From the NCBI RefSeq assembly GCF_007565055.1, contig NC_044560.1, forward strand, positions 88,789,295-88,853,294: 64,000 nt of DNA, written 5' to 3'. The position numbers and the translations under genes were made by a program. The notes beneath the pieces are model-generated. The model was not told the origin of the DNA, searched no databases, and worked only from the letters and a program-made list of their open reading frames with translations. Source of the DNA: Rhinopithecus roxellana (lineage: Eukaryota; Chordata; Mammalia; Primates; Cercopithecidae). Shown here piece after piece: positions 51,801-53,517 of this stretch; the first letter of the stretch is position 1; each line of letters opens with the position of its first letter.

Positions 51801-52861
51801 ATCAGCAGCCTGCAACCTCTCAACATGGATCACAGAAACTGGTTTGGACAGCAGAGCCCACAGACCAGAGACAGGAGGCCAGGACATCCCGCAGTCTTGG
51901 AAGATTACCCTCTGGAGCTTAAGCCAGGGGGTGGGCCATCAAGGTGAGGGCCTCTCCAGAGGCATCAGCGACTGTGGGCAGGACCGCCGACAGCTTTCCG
52001 AGATCCGCGCAACTGACAGCACATCGGAATTGCATACTGAAAGGCATCAGCCGTCCAGGGCCCCGACCAACCCCGCGGTCAACGCCTCAGATTCCAGCTC
52101 CTCCGGATTCTGCACCTGGATATGACGCCTCTGGATTCAACTGAGCGTATAGCTCCCCCAAATGCACAATCAGAGGCAAGACGCGGACCACAGTATCGCC
52201 GACAGCCTCAAACCCGGCAACACGGAGCGCGCCCGGTAGACTACGCTCAGAATTCAGCACTGCGGACAGTTCCATGATTGCACGTCGGGCAGCGCCCGGA
52301 CCCAGCCCCCTCGACCAGCATTCCACCTCATGCTGGCCACACTGCGGTCTCCTAGCCCCTGTGGTCCGGGCTCCACCCGGTCTTTCCATATTCCGAGCTC
52401 ACCTCCGCATCTCCCTGTCTCCACTCTTCATCTCCCCGCCCCCGCAACTCCCACCTCCAATCACTCAGCTTGTCCGTCTCACCCGCCGCTGGACCTCTGC
52501 CTCTGGCTCCCGCGGTTCCTGGTCTCTTTCTTCCCCAACCTCCCGGGTCTCCAGCCCCCAAGCTCCTCAGCGCCCCTCTCATCGCTATTGCTTGGCCACA
52601 TTTTTCTCTATCTCTCCAGTTCTTTGCTGCCTGCTTGCTTCAAGCCCCAGTACAGACTCTAGTCTCTCCAATGACTCCTTCCCGCAGAACCCCCGTCCCC
52701 AACCCCCTATCTTTTGGCATGCCAGGCTCCGAGCAGAGCCCACCAGTCTTCTCACCTTCCTCGGCGGTCCCAGGCCGCCAGGGTCCCAAAAGCAGCGCGA
52801 GACAGAGCGGCATCCGGCAGAGGAACAGGTGCAGCGGGTGTGGACCGGCGCAGGTCTCCAT
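5442..52861 (-). CDS. EPHA10: EPHA10, ephrin type-A receptor 10 (catalytically dead Eph receptor), 17 coding exons
   Basis: Spliced model, minus strand: 52861-52756, 50649-50585, 49870-49192, 42137-41982, 41025-40675, 23358-23225, 18959-18788, 14688-14580, 10522-10461, 10316-10191, 8997-8812, 7978-7917, 7688-7485, 7191-7042, 6670-6477, 5885-5730, 5556-5442. The exons sum to 3,027 nt (1,008 codons plus TGA) and every junction keeps frame. Fifteen introns are GT-AG and one (intron 10) is GC-AG. Domain order: signal peptide (about 1-33), ephrin-binding domain (about 36-215), Cys-rich/EGF-like segment (to about 335), two FN3 domains (about 336-550), transmembrane helix (565-588), juxtamembrane region, kinase-like domain (about 645-900), SAM domain (about 932-1000), C-terminal VQV. 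Eph receptors bind membrane ephrins on neighbouring cells. EPHA10 is a known pseudokinase, reported as testis-enriched and in some tumours, and it must signal through partners. No frameshift or premature stop is seen, so the copy looks intact. Confidence 0.97.
5730..5885 (-). CDS. EPHA10: EPHA10 exon 16: SAM domain, first part
   Basis: 156 nt, residues 919-970. After the PPTPLADR linker it carries the SAM opening [23 protein letters not shown] and [11 protein letters not shown] domains mediate homo- and hetero-oligomerisation of Eph tails. The lone tyrosine of RYKDSF corresponds to the conserved SAM tyrosine. Acceptor GCAG|GCCTC, donor CCCA|GTGAGT. Confidence 0.94.
6477..6670 (-). CDS. EPHA10: EPHA10 exon 15: end of the pseudokinase domain
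   Basis: 194 nt, residues 855-918 plus two bases. It encodes [14 protein letters not shown], the conserved [16 protein letters not shown] motif (alpha-H/I) and the [11 protein letters not shown] helix, then a linker. A long UG-rich, Z-DNA-prone tract ends only about 50 nt before its acceptor (GCCCAG|GTGATC). The donor is CCAG|GTATGT. Read-through would add about 45 codons before a stop; a SAM-less membrane isoform is reported in human, but this particular tail is unverified. Confidence 0.95.
6721..6883. repeat. Compound (CA)n/(CG)n tract in intron 14
   Basis: Alternating purine-pyrimidine sequence. Interrupted CA/CG runs are followed by about six CG steps and then an uninterrupted run of about 25 CA units (roughly 6,834-6,883). 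In the EPHA10 transcript it reads as UG repeats, ending 50 nt before the exon-15 acceptor. It fills almost half of the 371-nt intron. Confidence 0.95.
7042..7191 (-). CDS. EPHA10: EPHA10 exon 14: pseudokinase C-lobe (APE to alpha-F)
   Basis: 150 nt, residues 805-854. It keeps the structural C-lobe signatures [26 protein letters not shown] and [10 protein letters not shown] almost as in active Eph kinases. The fold is therefore conserved although chemistry is lost. Acceptor TACAG|AGTGG, donor GAC|GTGAGT. Confidence 0.95.
7485..7688 (-). CDS. EPHA10: EPHA10 exon 13: catalytic and DFG loops, both degenerate
   Basis: 204 nt, residues 737-804. The Eph catalytic loop H-R-D-L-A-A-R-N is HRGLAARR here, so the catalytic Asp is Gly770 and the metal-binding Asn is Arg775. 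The DFG motif reads SGFG, so its Asp is Gly788. The activation-loop tyrosine is kept in AVYTT (Tyr801). Together with exon 11, every residue needed for phosphotransfer is altered. Acceptor CACAG|CGGCA, donor ATG|GTGAGG. Confidence 0.96.
7917..7978 (-). CDS. EPHA10: EPHA10 exon 12: pseudokinase hinge
   Basis: 62 nt, residues 716-736. It encodes the hinge strand LMIVTEYM with [10 protein letters not shown] after it, matching the Eph consensus M-I-x-T-E-Y-M-x-N-G-x-L-D-x-F-L. It ends on a codon boundary. Acceptor CACAG|GAAGC, donor AGG|GTGAGT. Confidence 0.95.
8279..8610 (+). mobile_element. AluY, intron 11
   Basis: Full length, with a perfect 14-bp target-site duplication AGAAAGGTCATTCT (8,265-8,278 and 8,611-8,624). 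It is antisense to EPHA10 and has two A-rich tracts. Confidence 0.97.
8812..8997 (-). CDS. EPHA10: EPHA10 exon 11: pseudokinase N-lobe
   Basis: 186 nt, residues 654-715. It completes the glycine loop ([12 protein letters not shown]). The VAIK motif is VAVH, so the ATP-anchoring lysine is His677. The alpha-C glutamate region ([14 protein letters not shown]) and [12 protein letters not shown] are kept. Acceptor CACAG|GGCGG, donor CGAG|GTAGGG. Confidence 0.95.
9082..9297 (+). mobile_element. 5'-truncated Alu, intron 10
   Basis: Begins at CCAGCCTGGCCAACAT with no left arm and ends in poly(A). It is flanked by AAAGTGACTC on both sides (about 9,072 and 9,297), so it inserted truncated. Confidence 0.93.
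9310..9870. mobile_element. MIR remnants, intron 10
   Basis: A minus-oriented fragment at 9,310-9,430 (CAGTGTGACCTAGAATTCC...CTGTGAAATGGGGAT). A plus-oriented one at about 9,745-9,870 (CATTTCACAGATGAGAAACT and AGCCAGGACTAGAACTCA). Confidence 0.6.
10191..10316 (-). CDS. EPHA10: EPHA10 exon 10: juxtamembrane region with both conserved tyrosines lost
   Basis: 126 nt, residues 612-653. It corresponds to the Eph juxtamembrane box that normally reads T-Y-x-D-P-x-T-Y-E-D-P. Here it is [11 protein letters not shown], so the two regulatory tyrosines are Phe620 and Cys626. The segment [18 protein letters not shown] then leads into the kinase glycine loop. The donor is non-canonical: GCAG|GCAAGC (GC-AG intron). 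Acceptor CCCAG|TCAAAG. Confidence 0.95.
10461..10522 (-). CDS. EPHA10: EPHA10 exon 9: juxtamembrane cytoplasmic segment
   Basis: 62 nt, residues 591-611. A cytoplasmic linker with a glycine run (YGKGGG) and an acidic patch ([10 protein letters not shown]). One tyrosine in YGK and one in LYF remain as possible phosphosites for other kinases. Acceptor GCCAG|GCCCTG, donor CACT|GTGAGT. Confidence 0.95.
10621..11130. other. Unique sequence in intron 8
   Basis: I recognise no repeat or exon in this stretch. It contains no open frame with a known domain. Confidence 0.4.
11140..12230. repeat. Ancient purine-rich interspersed repeat remnants, intron 8
   Basis: Phrases such as GGAGTGCAATGATTTGATTT and GTCTGAGAAACCCCAACATT resemble an old mammalian repeat. 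Matching phrases recur at 15,590-16,330 and 29,160-29,460. A MIR-like fragment (minus) lies at about 11,925-12,030. I cannot name the main family. Confidence 0.35.
12314..12612 (+). mobile_element. AluS-type, intron 8
   Basis: GGCCAGGCATGGTGGCTCAT to a short poly(A) tail; both arms present. Confidence 0.95.
13276..13585 (-). mobile_element. AluY of Old World monkey type, intron 8
   Basis: Carries CAGTGGCCGGATCTCAG and AGGCTTGAGCCACTG. Flanked by an 11-bp duplication CATCCCTGCTT (13,265-13,275 and 13,586-13,596). Confidence 0.95.
14580..14688 (-). CDS. EPHA10: EPHA10 exon 8: transmembrane helix
   Basis: 109 nt, residues 555-590 plus two bases. A Ser/Arg/Asp-containing stalk leads into an uninterrupted hydrophobic run from about Ala565 to Ile588 (it includes [13 protein letters not shown]). 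Trp-Arg-Arg follows as a stop-transfer anchor. It is the only membrane span, giving a type I topology. Acceptor CCCAG|CTGCC, donor AGGAG|GTAGGT. Confidence 0.95.
15085..15275 (+). mobile_element. MIR, intron 7
   Basis: Reads CACAATAATCCAGGAAGGTA, TTACAGCTGAGGACACTAAG and TTGCCCAAGATCACATGGCT, the MIR core and its 3' part, in plus orientation. Confidence 0.75.
15590..16330. repeat. Ancient interspersed repeat remnant, intron 7
   Basis: GAGGGCCTTGAATGCTAAGC and CAACAGGGAGCAGTGGAGAG match an old mammalian repeat phrase set. The family is unnamed here. It shares phrases with 11,140-12,230. Confidence 0.35.
16430..16890 (+). mobile_element. Degenerate LTR-type repeat, intron 7
   Basis: Ends TTGTTAATAGCAACAGGTAA after a TTTGTTGTTTT stretch, as in MaLR/MLT-type LTR ends. 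The divergence is high. Confidence 0.35.
16930..17233 (+). mobile_element. Alu (old type), intron 7
   Basis: GGCTGGGCATGGTGGCTCAC with many diverged sites. The tail is a (CAAA)n run at 17,207-17,233. Confidence 0.94.
17240..18045. other. Unique sequence in intron 7
   Basis: C-rich first part, A/G-rich after 17,850. No exon or named repeat recognised. At 17,975-18,040 (AACAGCTTTATTGAGATATC) there may be a short L1 remnant. Confidence 0.35.
18046..18370 (-). mobile_element. Alu with a long poly(T), intron 7
   Basis: About 40 T, then GAGACAGAGTCTCACTC, ending GTCACCGCGCCCGGT. Flanks GCAATTCTT/GCAATCCTT suggest a target-site duplication. Confidence 0.95.
18788..18959 (-). CDS. EPHA10: EPHA10 exon 7: second fibronectin type III domain, second half
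   Basis: 172 nt, residues 498-554. It encodes the FN3 E-G strands: [19 protein letters not shown] is the standard L-x-P-x-T-x-Y-x-F-x-I-R-A signature. It is followed by [13 protein letters not shown] before the membrane. Acceptor TCCAG|GGTCAG, donor GAGG|GTAAGT. A young Alu in gene-sense orientation begins only about 95 nt upstream of the acceptor. Confidence 0.95.
19055..19350 (-). mobile_element. AluY of Old World monkey type, 95 nt upstream of exon 7
   Basis: CAGTGGCCGGATCTCGG and AGGCTTGAGCCACCG are present. Target-site duplication AGGAGAAGCATCCT at 19,042 and 19,351. It lies in the same orientation as EPHA10. Confidence 0.95.
19730..19935 (+). mobile_element. MIR fragments, intron 6
   Basis: TTTCACAGATAAGGAAACCC and GCGCCTACTCAGTGCCAGCT are diverged MIR phrases. 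Two fragments adjoin. Confidence 0.55.
20558..21177 (-). mobile_element. Older Alu interrupted by a young Alu, intron 6
   Basis: The outer copy is bounded by TTGTTCCTT on both sides (20,551 and 21,178). It is split after GGCTAATTTTTG and resumes at ATCAAGACTGGGTTTCGCC. Confidence 0.93.
20755..21053 (-). mobile_element. Young AluY nested in the older Alu
   Basis: Complete element with CAGTGGCCGGATCTC and AGGCTTGAGCCACC, the monkey-type states. It sits inside the 20,558-21,177 Alu in the same orientation. Confidence 0.94.
21212..21511 (-). mobile_element. AluJ-like, intron 6
   Basis: Highly diverged, with a 14-G run at 21,391-21,404 inside the element. Ends CCACTGAGCCTGGTCC. Confidence 0.9.
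21512..22217. other. Pyrimidine-rich stretch, intron 6
   Basis: Probably an ancient repeat: CACCTGGGTGTCTCACAGGC and AAATCAGGTTCATCAGCTTG resemble a repeat class that may also be at 2,600-2,720. A (CT)n patch lies at 21,787-21,801. Confidence 0.35.
22218..22530 (+). mobile_element. AluS with an internal 20-bp duplication, intron 6
   Basis: AGGTCAGGAGATCGA occurs twice (about 22,268 and 22,294), separated by CCTCACCTG. A (TAAA)n tail follows, and AAAGATAATAAA lies on both flanks. Confidence 0.94.
22531..23224. other. Remainder of intron 6 before exon 6
   Basis: A/T-rich to 22,920, then GC-rich towards exon 6. No repeat family or exon that I can name. Confidence 0.35.
23225..23358 (-). CDS. 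EPHA10: EPHA10 exon 6: second fibronectin type III domain, first half
   Basis: 134 nt, residues 453-497. It carries the FN3 B-strand motif SVSLSWREP and the C-strand YEIRYYEK. Asn486 lies in an N-G-T sequon. The exon sits alone between the 17-kb intron 5 and the 4.3-kb intron 6. Acceptor TTCAG|CGCCC, donor GAAG|GTGAGT. Confidence 0.95.
23787..24102 (+). mobile_element. AluY, intron 5
   Basis: GGCCGGGCGCGGTGGCTCAC start, poly(A) end, flanked by AAGAGGTAATACACT (23,771 and 24,103). A partial duplication (TTTTTAGTAGAATTTTTTG) interrupts the middle A-tract. Confidence 0.96.
24119..24422 (+). mobile_element. L1 ORF2 reverse-transcriptase fragment
   Basis: The plus strand still reads [13 protein letters not shown] and [19 protein letters not shown] in one frame, the L1 RT catalytic region. 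The usual F-A-D-D box is F-T-D-D. This is the first visible part of an L1 body that continues, broken by Alus, to about 27,500. Confidence 0.9.
24424..25185 (+). mobile_element. Older Alu split by a younger insertion
   Basis: The left part 24,424-24,628 ends in AAAAAATACAAAATTA. The right part 25,021-25,185 resumes with GGCAGGCATGGTGGTGCAC. The sequence between is a younger Alu plus carried flank. A (GA)n patch follows at 25,185-25,201. Confidence 0.88.
24629..25004 (+). mobile_element. Young AluY carrying about 65 nt of 3' flank and its own poly(A)
   Basis: Starts exactly at GGCCGGGCGCGGTGGCTCAA. After the Alu end comes L1-derived sequence (24,912-24,979), then an A-rich tail. The whole unit is bounded by an identical 16-bp duplication AAAAAATACAAAATTA (24,613-24,628 and 25,005-25,020). 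The 80 nt at 24,900-24,979 repeat at 25,395-25,474 with one mismatch. Confidence 0.75.
25200..25405 (+). mobile_element. 5'-truncated Alu
   Basis: Begins GATCGAGACCATCCCAGCC and ends ACTTCATCTCAAAAGAATAA. That end junction is shared with the Alu at 24,629. Confidence 0.88.
25406..25865 (+). mobile_element. L1 ORF2 fragment
   Basis: Continuation of the L1: GCAATGTTGCAGAATACAAT, ACAATCCCACTTATAATAGC and GATTCAATGCAATCCTATCA are standard ORF2 3' phrases. No frame remains open for long. Confidence 0.88.
25866..26000 (+). mobile_element. Alu left-arm monomer
   Basis: Only the left arm is present (GGCCAGAGGCAGTGGCTCAC to GTGAGACTCCATC). A CCAACAACAAAACC tail and (CA)n follow. Confidence 0.8.
26010..26034. 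repeat. (CA)n microsatellite
   Basis: About 12 units at the tail of the Alu monomer. Confidence 0.95.
26036..26749 (+). mobile_element. L1 ORF2 3' region
   Basis: GTCAAATGATCTCCCACAAA, GATTAAAGACCTAAATGTAG and GGTTAATATCCAGAATGTAT are typical L1 ORF2 C-terminal phrases. Frame breaks are frequent. Confidence 0.9.
26750..27058 (+). mobile_element. AluS inserted in L1
   Basis: GCAGGCGCGGTGGCTCTTGC to poly(A). Interrupts the L1 between AAAAAAGATATACAG and AAAACATATACAAAAGG. Confidence 0.94.
27059..27504 (+). mobile_element. L1 3' portion (older L1 body)
   Basis: CACAATGAGATATCACCTCA, ATTCACAATGGCCAAGAGGT and AACTTAAATGTTCATAAGTG. It contains a 16-bp tandem duplication GTAGGAATGTAAATTG at 27,249-27,280. 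Confidence 0.9.
27505..27885 (+). mobile_element. 5'-truncated young L1 (L1PA-type) nested in an older L1
   Basis: Typical primate L1 3' end: GGACATGGATGAAACTGGAA, a G-rich stretch at 27,700-27,730, CCTGCACGTTGTGCACATG, then poly(A). Imperfect 20-bp repeats AAAGAAAATATGGTGTATAC (27,485) and AAAGAATATGTGGTGTATAC (27,887) bracket it. Confidence 0.88.
28091..28418 (+). mobile_element. Alu in the L1 tail
   Basis: GGCCAGGTGCAGTGATTCAT with a local repeat of CTGTAA/CTCAGTGACTCATGCCTG. Flanks AGAAAGTAGAATAGTA/AGGAAGTAGAATGGTA. Confidence 0.92.
28521..28846 (+). mobile_element. Alu with a 45-nt A-tract in the L1 tail
   Basis: CCCCAGGTATGGGAGCTCAT onward. Long pure A run at about 28,787-28,834. Confidence 0.92.
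28970..29490. repeat. Ancient interspersed repeat remnant, intron 5
   Basis: AATAAGCCTGAGAAACGCCA and AGCAGCCAGAGAGGCAGGAG match phrases also seen at 11,560-11,700. Family not named. Confidence 0.35.
29500..29640 (-). mobile_element. MIR fragment, intron 5
   Basis: TTGGTTTCCCCATGTGTAAA and GGGAACAATGATGACACCTC are a reverse MIR core. Confidence 0.65.
29641..30640. other. Largely unique stretch of intron 5
   Basis: No exon or repeat family that I can name. A 14-A run at about 30,149 is the only simple sequence. Confidence 0.35.
30641..31480 (+). mobile_element. MaLR/MLT1-like LTR split by an Alu
   Basis: GCTACCATGAGGGAACCAGC and CCTGGGTCCTTGAGGACACT, then after the Alu TTGTTACTTGCAGCTGAAAA and CATAACTAATTCA. 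The order is that of an MLT1-type LTR 3' half; the exact family is uncertain. Confidence 0.45.
31097..31430 (+). mobile_element. Old Alu with a (TAA)n tail
   Basis: GGCCTAGCACTGTGGCTCAT, strongly diverged. Tail TAATAATAATAATATAATAA at about 31,397-31,425. Confidence 0.92.
31481..32520. other. A/T-rich stretch of intron 5 with an old repeat
   Basis: 32,100-32,275 (ACCTGTAGGCTAATGTAAGT, AAATGCATTTTCAACTTATA) belongs to an old interspersed repeat class. A tandem-like ATTTTCAACTTATA pair is seen. The rest is not assigned. Confidence 0.35.
32627..33055 (+). mobile_element. Alu plus a second Alu right-arm fragment
   Basis: A first Alu (32,627 to about 32,892) lacks part of its left arm. After an A-run the right-arm region repeats (32,897-33,055: GCTGGATGTGGTGGTGTGCA). 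It ends in a G-rich GGGAGGGGGGGGAGG. Confidence 0.88.
33165..33905 (+). mobile_element. LTR-like element inside the L1, itself holding an AluY
   Basis: TGGGTTAAATTGTGTCTCTA to CAGCAACCCTGGGAAACTAA. Same family and orientation as 1,626-2,025. Inserted in the L1 between TATCTGACAAAG and GGGTCTAGTGTC. Confidence 0.55.
33284..33580 (+). mobile_element. AluY within the LTR-like element
   Basis: GGCCGGGCGTGGTGGCTCAT to poly(A). Target-site copies AATGA(A/G)GCCATTAGG lie on each side. Confidence 0.95.
34276..34573 (+). mobile_element. AluS within the second LTR-like element
   Basis: GGCCAGGCACGGTGGCTCAC. The target site AACAAAGGTGGCTTTC is duplicated around it. Confidence 0.95.
34831..34888. repeat. 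Perfect 29-bp tandem duplication
   Basis: The unit starts ATATCTCATTTGACC and ends TACCTCCTT. Two identical copies abut, which points to a recent replication-slippage event. Confidence 0.95.
35193..35490 (+). mobile_element. AluY in the L1 3' end
   Basis: GACCGGGCGCAGTGGCTCAC. Flanks AAAAAGGAATGAA on both sides. Confidence 0.95.
35975..36278 (+). mobile_element. Alu, intron 5
   Basis: GGTTGGGCGGGGTGGCTCAC. Target-site copies AAAAAGACTTCAG on both sides. Confidence 0.94.
36331..36515 (+). mobile_element. Alu right-arm fragment with an (AAAT)n tail
   Basis: Starts AGCCAGGTATGCTGACCTGC. Tail AAATAAATAAATAAATAAAT. Confidence 0.88.
36516..37048. other. A/T-rich stretch of intron 5
   Basis: 36,620-36,930 has L1-like phrases (AATATACTCATATCTAGTAG) without a firm match. 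36,965-37,035 looks like a MIR end (GGGCTTTGAGGTCAGACAGA). Confidence 0.4.
37049..37366 (-). mobile_element. Alu, intron 5
   Basis: Poly(T), GAGGCTCGCTCTGTCGCCCA, end ACCACAGCGCCCAGCC. Confidence 0.94.
37560..37870. mobile_element. Old interspersed repeat (possibly DNA-transposon type)
   Basis: CATTGCTACATGATGGGAAG, CACACCTAGGCTACAACCTG and ATATGGTGCATGACTATATT. The two ends carry similar CATTGCTACATGATG/CATATGGTGCATGAC phrases in opposite sense. Family not named. Confidence 0.4.
37871..38418. other. Unassigned stretch of intron 5
   Basis: No exon or firm repeat call. 38,050-38,100 (GGGATTCACACTCGTGTGTG) contains a short inverted CACAC/GTGTG element. Confidence 0.3.
38419..38682 (-). mobile_element. 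AluJ-like, intron 5
   Basis: TCTGGCTCTGTCACCCAGGC. Diverged, with a short internal deletion before the 3' end. An unrelated A-run follows at 38,700-38,727. Confidence 0.9.
38775..39077 (+). mobile_element. AluY, intron 5
   Basis: GGCCGGGCTCAGTGGCTCAT. Flanked by a long target-site duplication AAAAGAAATCCATATTGGT (about 38,756 and 39,078). Confidence 0.96.
39112..39408 (+). mobile_element. AluS, intron 5
   Basis: GGCCAGGCACGTGGTGGCTT to poly(A). Adjoins the next Alu head to tail. Confidence 0.94.
39413..39706 (+). mobile_element. Alu, intron 5
   Basis: GGCTGGGTGCACAGTGGCTC to poly(A), separated from the preceding Alu by four bases. Confidence 0.94.
39715..40270. other. Unique end of intron 5 upstream of exon 6, next to exon 5
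   Basis: No repeat or exon recognised. GC content rises towards exon 5. Confidence 0.4.
40540..41120. promoter_or_regulatory. Intragenic CpG-rich block around exon 5
   Basis: CpG is frequent across exon 5 and its flanks (for example GCGGCGGCCGCCGGG). It is coding-driven but continues into the introns. Whether it is a methylated gene-body island or an alternative promoter cannot be told from sequence. Confidence 0.6.
40675..41025 (-). CDS. EPHA10: EPHA10 exon 5: first fibronectin type III domain
   Basis: 351 nt, residues 336-452. It opens with [11 protein letters not shown], contains the FN3 strand pattern ([17 protein letters not shown]) and ends in the [13 protein letters not shown] strand and QVTVSTGP. 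It includes the extra C-x2-C...C-x2-C pair typical of Eph FN3-1. The exon is extremely GC/CpG-rich, like exon 3. Acceptor CTCAG|GGCCG, donor GGGG|GTAAGG. Confidence 0.95.
41434..41497. repeat. 16-bp minisatellite, four copies, intron 4
   Basis: Unit GAGCGGGAGCACGGGC repeated in perfect register. The last copy has one change (CAGGGGC). It is G-rich on the plus strand. Confidence 0.95.
41982..42137 (-). CDS. EPHA10: EPHA10 exon 4: Cys-rich/EGF-like segment
   Basis: 156 nt, residues 284-335. It encodes the Eph-typical ACPPGFYK turn, then cysteines in C-x2-C spacing (LCSPCPEHS) and a TFCVCQDSY loop. Asn311 sits in an N-A-S glycosylation sequon. Acceptor TGCAG|CCTGTC, donor ACCC|GTGAGT. The split codon with exon 5 gives Arg. 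Confidence 0.95.
42360..42485 (+). mobile_element. Alu left-arm fragment, intron 3
   Basis: CCGGTCGCGGTGGTCACTCC to CCCCGTCTCTATG. No right arm. Confidence 0.85.
42495..42965 (+). mobile_element. MIR interrupted by an Alu, intron 3
   Basis: The left part reads TCATTGAATCCTCACAACCA. After the Alu comes AAAATGAGGGAGCTAAGGCT, then GTGGGATTCCAACCCAAGCC. Confidence 0.75.
42552..42861 (-). mobile_element. Alu inserted in the MIR
   Basis: (TTTA)n head, CCCAGGCTGGAGTTCAGTGG, end TGAGCCACTCTGCCTGGCC. Confidence 0.94.
43078..43112. repeat. (CA)/(CG) microsatellite, intron 3
   Basis: ACGCATGCACACGCGCGCGCACACACACAC, alternating purine-pyrimidine. Confidence 0.9.
43290..44065 (-). mobile_element. Two MIR copies, intron 3
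   Basis: 43,290-43,490 reads TTTGCTGTGTGGCCTTGAGC and GTTGGAGGATTGAGATAAAA. 43,905-44,065 reads CTTGGGTTCTAGTGTTGACT and CTCTGGCCTCAAGAAAGC. Both are reverse MIR; unique sequence lies between. Confidence 0.65.
44586..44886 (-). mobile_element. Alu, intron 3
   Basis: (GTTT)n head, TTGCTCTGTTGCCCAGACTG, end GAGCCACTGCACCTGGCC. Confidence 0.94.
45100..48045 (+). mobile_element. L2-rich block, intron 3
   Basis: Repeated L2 phrases in plus orientation: TGTGAAGCTTTCCTTGGCAT (45,308), CAACATTCAAGGCCCTTCAT (about 46,990), GGGAAGCCTTCTCCATGCTT (47,210) and CTAGACTGTGAGCTTCTTGA (47,962). Several L2 fragments and unassigned old sequence alternate; I cannot set each border. No exon is seen. Confidence 0.5.
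47415..47573 (+). mobile_element. Old Alu right-arm fragment
   Basis: TTGTAGTCCCACCAACTCAG to AAAAAAATAAAAG. Very diverged, with an insertion (CTATGAATAGCTGC) before the final CAAGCCCAGG. Confidence 0.8.
48568..48890 (+). mobile_element. AluS with a 37-nt A-tail
   Basis: GGCCGGGCACAGTGGCTCAC to a long A run. ACTTCCT lies on both flanks. Confidence 0.95.
48900..48905 (-). promoter_or_regulatory. AATAAA polyadenylation signal for the soluble EPHA10 transcript
   Basis: The plus strand reads TTTATT, that is AATAAA in the direction of EPHA10, about 250 nt after the intron-3 stop codon and just before an Alu tail. It is placed to end the short soluble transcript. Use is inferred, and the hexamer lies inside a MIR-derived, A/T-rich stretch. 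Confidence 0.5.
49154..49191 (-). CDS. EPHA10: Alternative 3' end of EPHA10: intron-3 retention encoding a soluble receptor tail
   Basis: Reading through the exon-3 donor gives twelve more codons ([12 protein letters not shown]) and TAA at 49,156-49,154. With exons 1-3 (283 residues) the product is 295 residues: signal peptide plus ephrin-binding domain, with no membrane anchor. A 295-residue secreted EPHA10 isoform is described for human, so the exact length agreement is good support. An AATAAA on the minus strand lies about 250 nt further on (48,905-48,900). Expression in this species is inferred. Confidence 0.75.
49192..49870 (-). CDS. EPHA10: EPHA10 exon 3: ephrin-binding domain and start of the Cys-rich region
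   Basis: The largest coding exon (679 nt, residues 58-283). It begins WEEISG and carries the Eph ligand-binding jellyroll hallmarks: [11 protein letters not shown]-like [10 protein letters not shown], the long [11 protein letters not shown] strand, and [12 protein letters not shown]. It ends in the Cys-rich C-S-C-x-x-G-F-Q segment. The exon is unusually GC- and CpG-rich, so the opposite strand is also open over 184 codons; that reading is a shadow. The donor GAAG|GTATCC is weak at positions +4 to +6, which fits the intron-retention isoform annotated separately. Confidence 0.96.
49990..50170 (+). mobile_element. MIR, intron 2
   Basis: TTATAGATGGGGAAACTAAG and GAGCTAGGAATGGTGCCTGT, the MIR core and 3' part. 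Confidence 0.7.
50585..50649 (-). CDS. EPHA10: EPHA10 exon 2: N-terminal edge of the ephrin-binding domain
   Basis: A 65-nt exon for residues 36-57. It encodes the family-typical V-x-L-L-D-S-K opening strand of Eph ligand-binding domains and ends in PSNG. The acceptor is CTTAG|TCATCC and the donor GGG|GTAAGT. The spliced frame continues directly with Trp-Glu-Glu of exon 3, the usual Eph GWEE junction. Confidence 0.95.
50870..51362 (-). mobile_element. LTR-like element, intron 1 side
   Basis: Lies in intron 1, upstream of exon 2. TTCAATTCCTGGGGCTGCTG to GTCATTATTCAGCCTTCTAC, the reverse orientation of the 33,165 element. Same family, complete length. Confidence 0.55.
51363..51954. other. Unique part of intron 1
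   Basis: No repeat or exon recognised. A (GA)n patch is at 51,466-51,478. Confidence 0.4.
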
Positions 52862-53200
52862 GGTCCGCAGACCGAGCTGTCAGTGCAGCCGCGGCTCAAG
52901 CCGCGCCAGCCTAGCACCGCTGAGCAGTGCCCCCAGACCCCAGCGCCAGCTGGGGGCGGGGTCTCGCCGCTCGCCATCATCCATGGGGACCAATCACTAG
53001 GCACCGCCGCGGGATGCCCACCAATCCCCGCCAGCAGAGGGTGGGAAGGTGGAGTTTCATAGGCCAGGGGCGGAACACCCAACTGGTGGGGAAAGAAAGG
53101 GGTCCCGCAGATCCCCAAACCGTGGGGGGTGGGGCAGCCGTGGGAGCTGGCGGGGCTTCTGAGCGAGGGGGATGAGCTGGCGTCGGTGGCCCAGAGCGCT
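51955..53200 (-). promoter_or_regulatory. EPHA10: CpG-rich EPHA10 promoter region and first exon
   Basis: CpG density rises sharply here relative to the flanks and exon 1 sits inside. A GC box (GGGGGCGGGG) is at about 52,952-52,961. Two CCAAT boxes on the plus strand lie at 52,990-52,994 and 53,021-53,025, 31 bp apart. The first sits in GACCAATCAC, a full NF-Y-type match. No TATA box was noticed. Transcription probably starts between about 52,870 and 52,950. Confidence 0.65.
52756..52861 (-). CDS. EPHA10: EPHA10 exon 1: start codon and signal peptide
   Basis: Encodes residues 1-35 plus one base of codon 36. The ATG is at 52,861-52,859 in the context ACCATGG (A at -3, G at +4), a strong Kozak match. 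The peptide is a secretory signal: a short Cys/His-bearing lead, then a leucine-rich core (LCLALLLG) and a small-residue cleavage zone (GTAEE). A second in-frame Met at residue 17 would still leave the hydrophobic core but has less support. Donor AAG|GTGAGA. Confidence 0.95.
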
Positions 53201-53465
53201 AAACCTTAGCTCCTCATTCCTGAGAAGTAGGCAGGCAACGTGGGCTTGGCTTAAAGAGGGGCGACCCTCGGGGAGGCAGCGACACTTGCAGCCTCTGAGC
53301 TAGTCTGGAAGCTCCCTTGTTCCCAGGACTTGCGGGGTTTTGAAGCTTTATGTTCTGACCCCAAGCTCTGGAGAGCTCTCCTATCTCCCTGCCCTAGGTC
53401 TGTTCCTGTGTCCGAGGCTCCTGGTGTCTCCTGGCTCATCCCTCCCTTTTCTCTTCCCGCCCTCA

Positions 53466-53517
<52 letters not shown>

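Noticed and set aside
52274..53062. 262-codon plus-strand open frame over the promoter
   Set aside because: CpG-rich sequence opposite exon 1, low-complexity Pro/Ser-rich product with no recognisable domain; no sign of a divergent gene.
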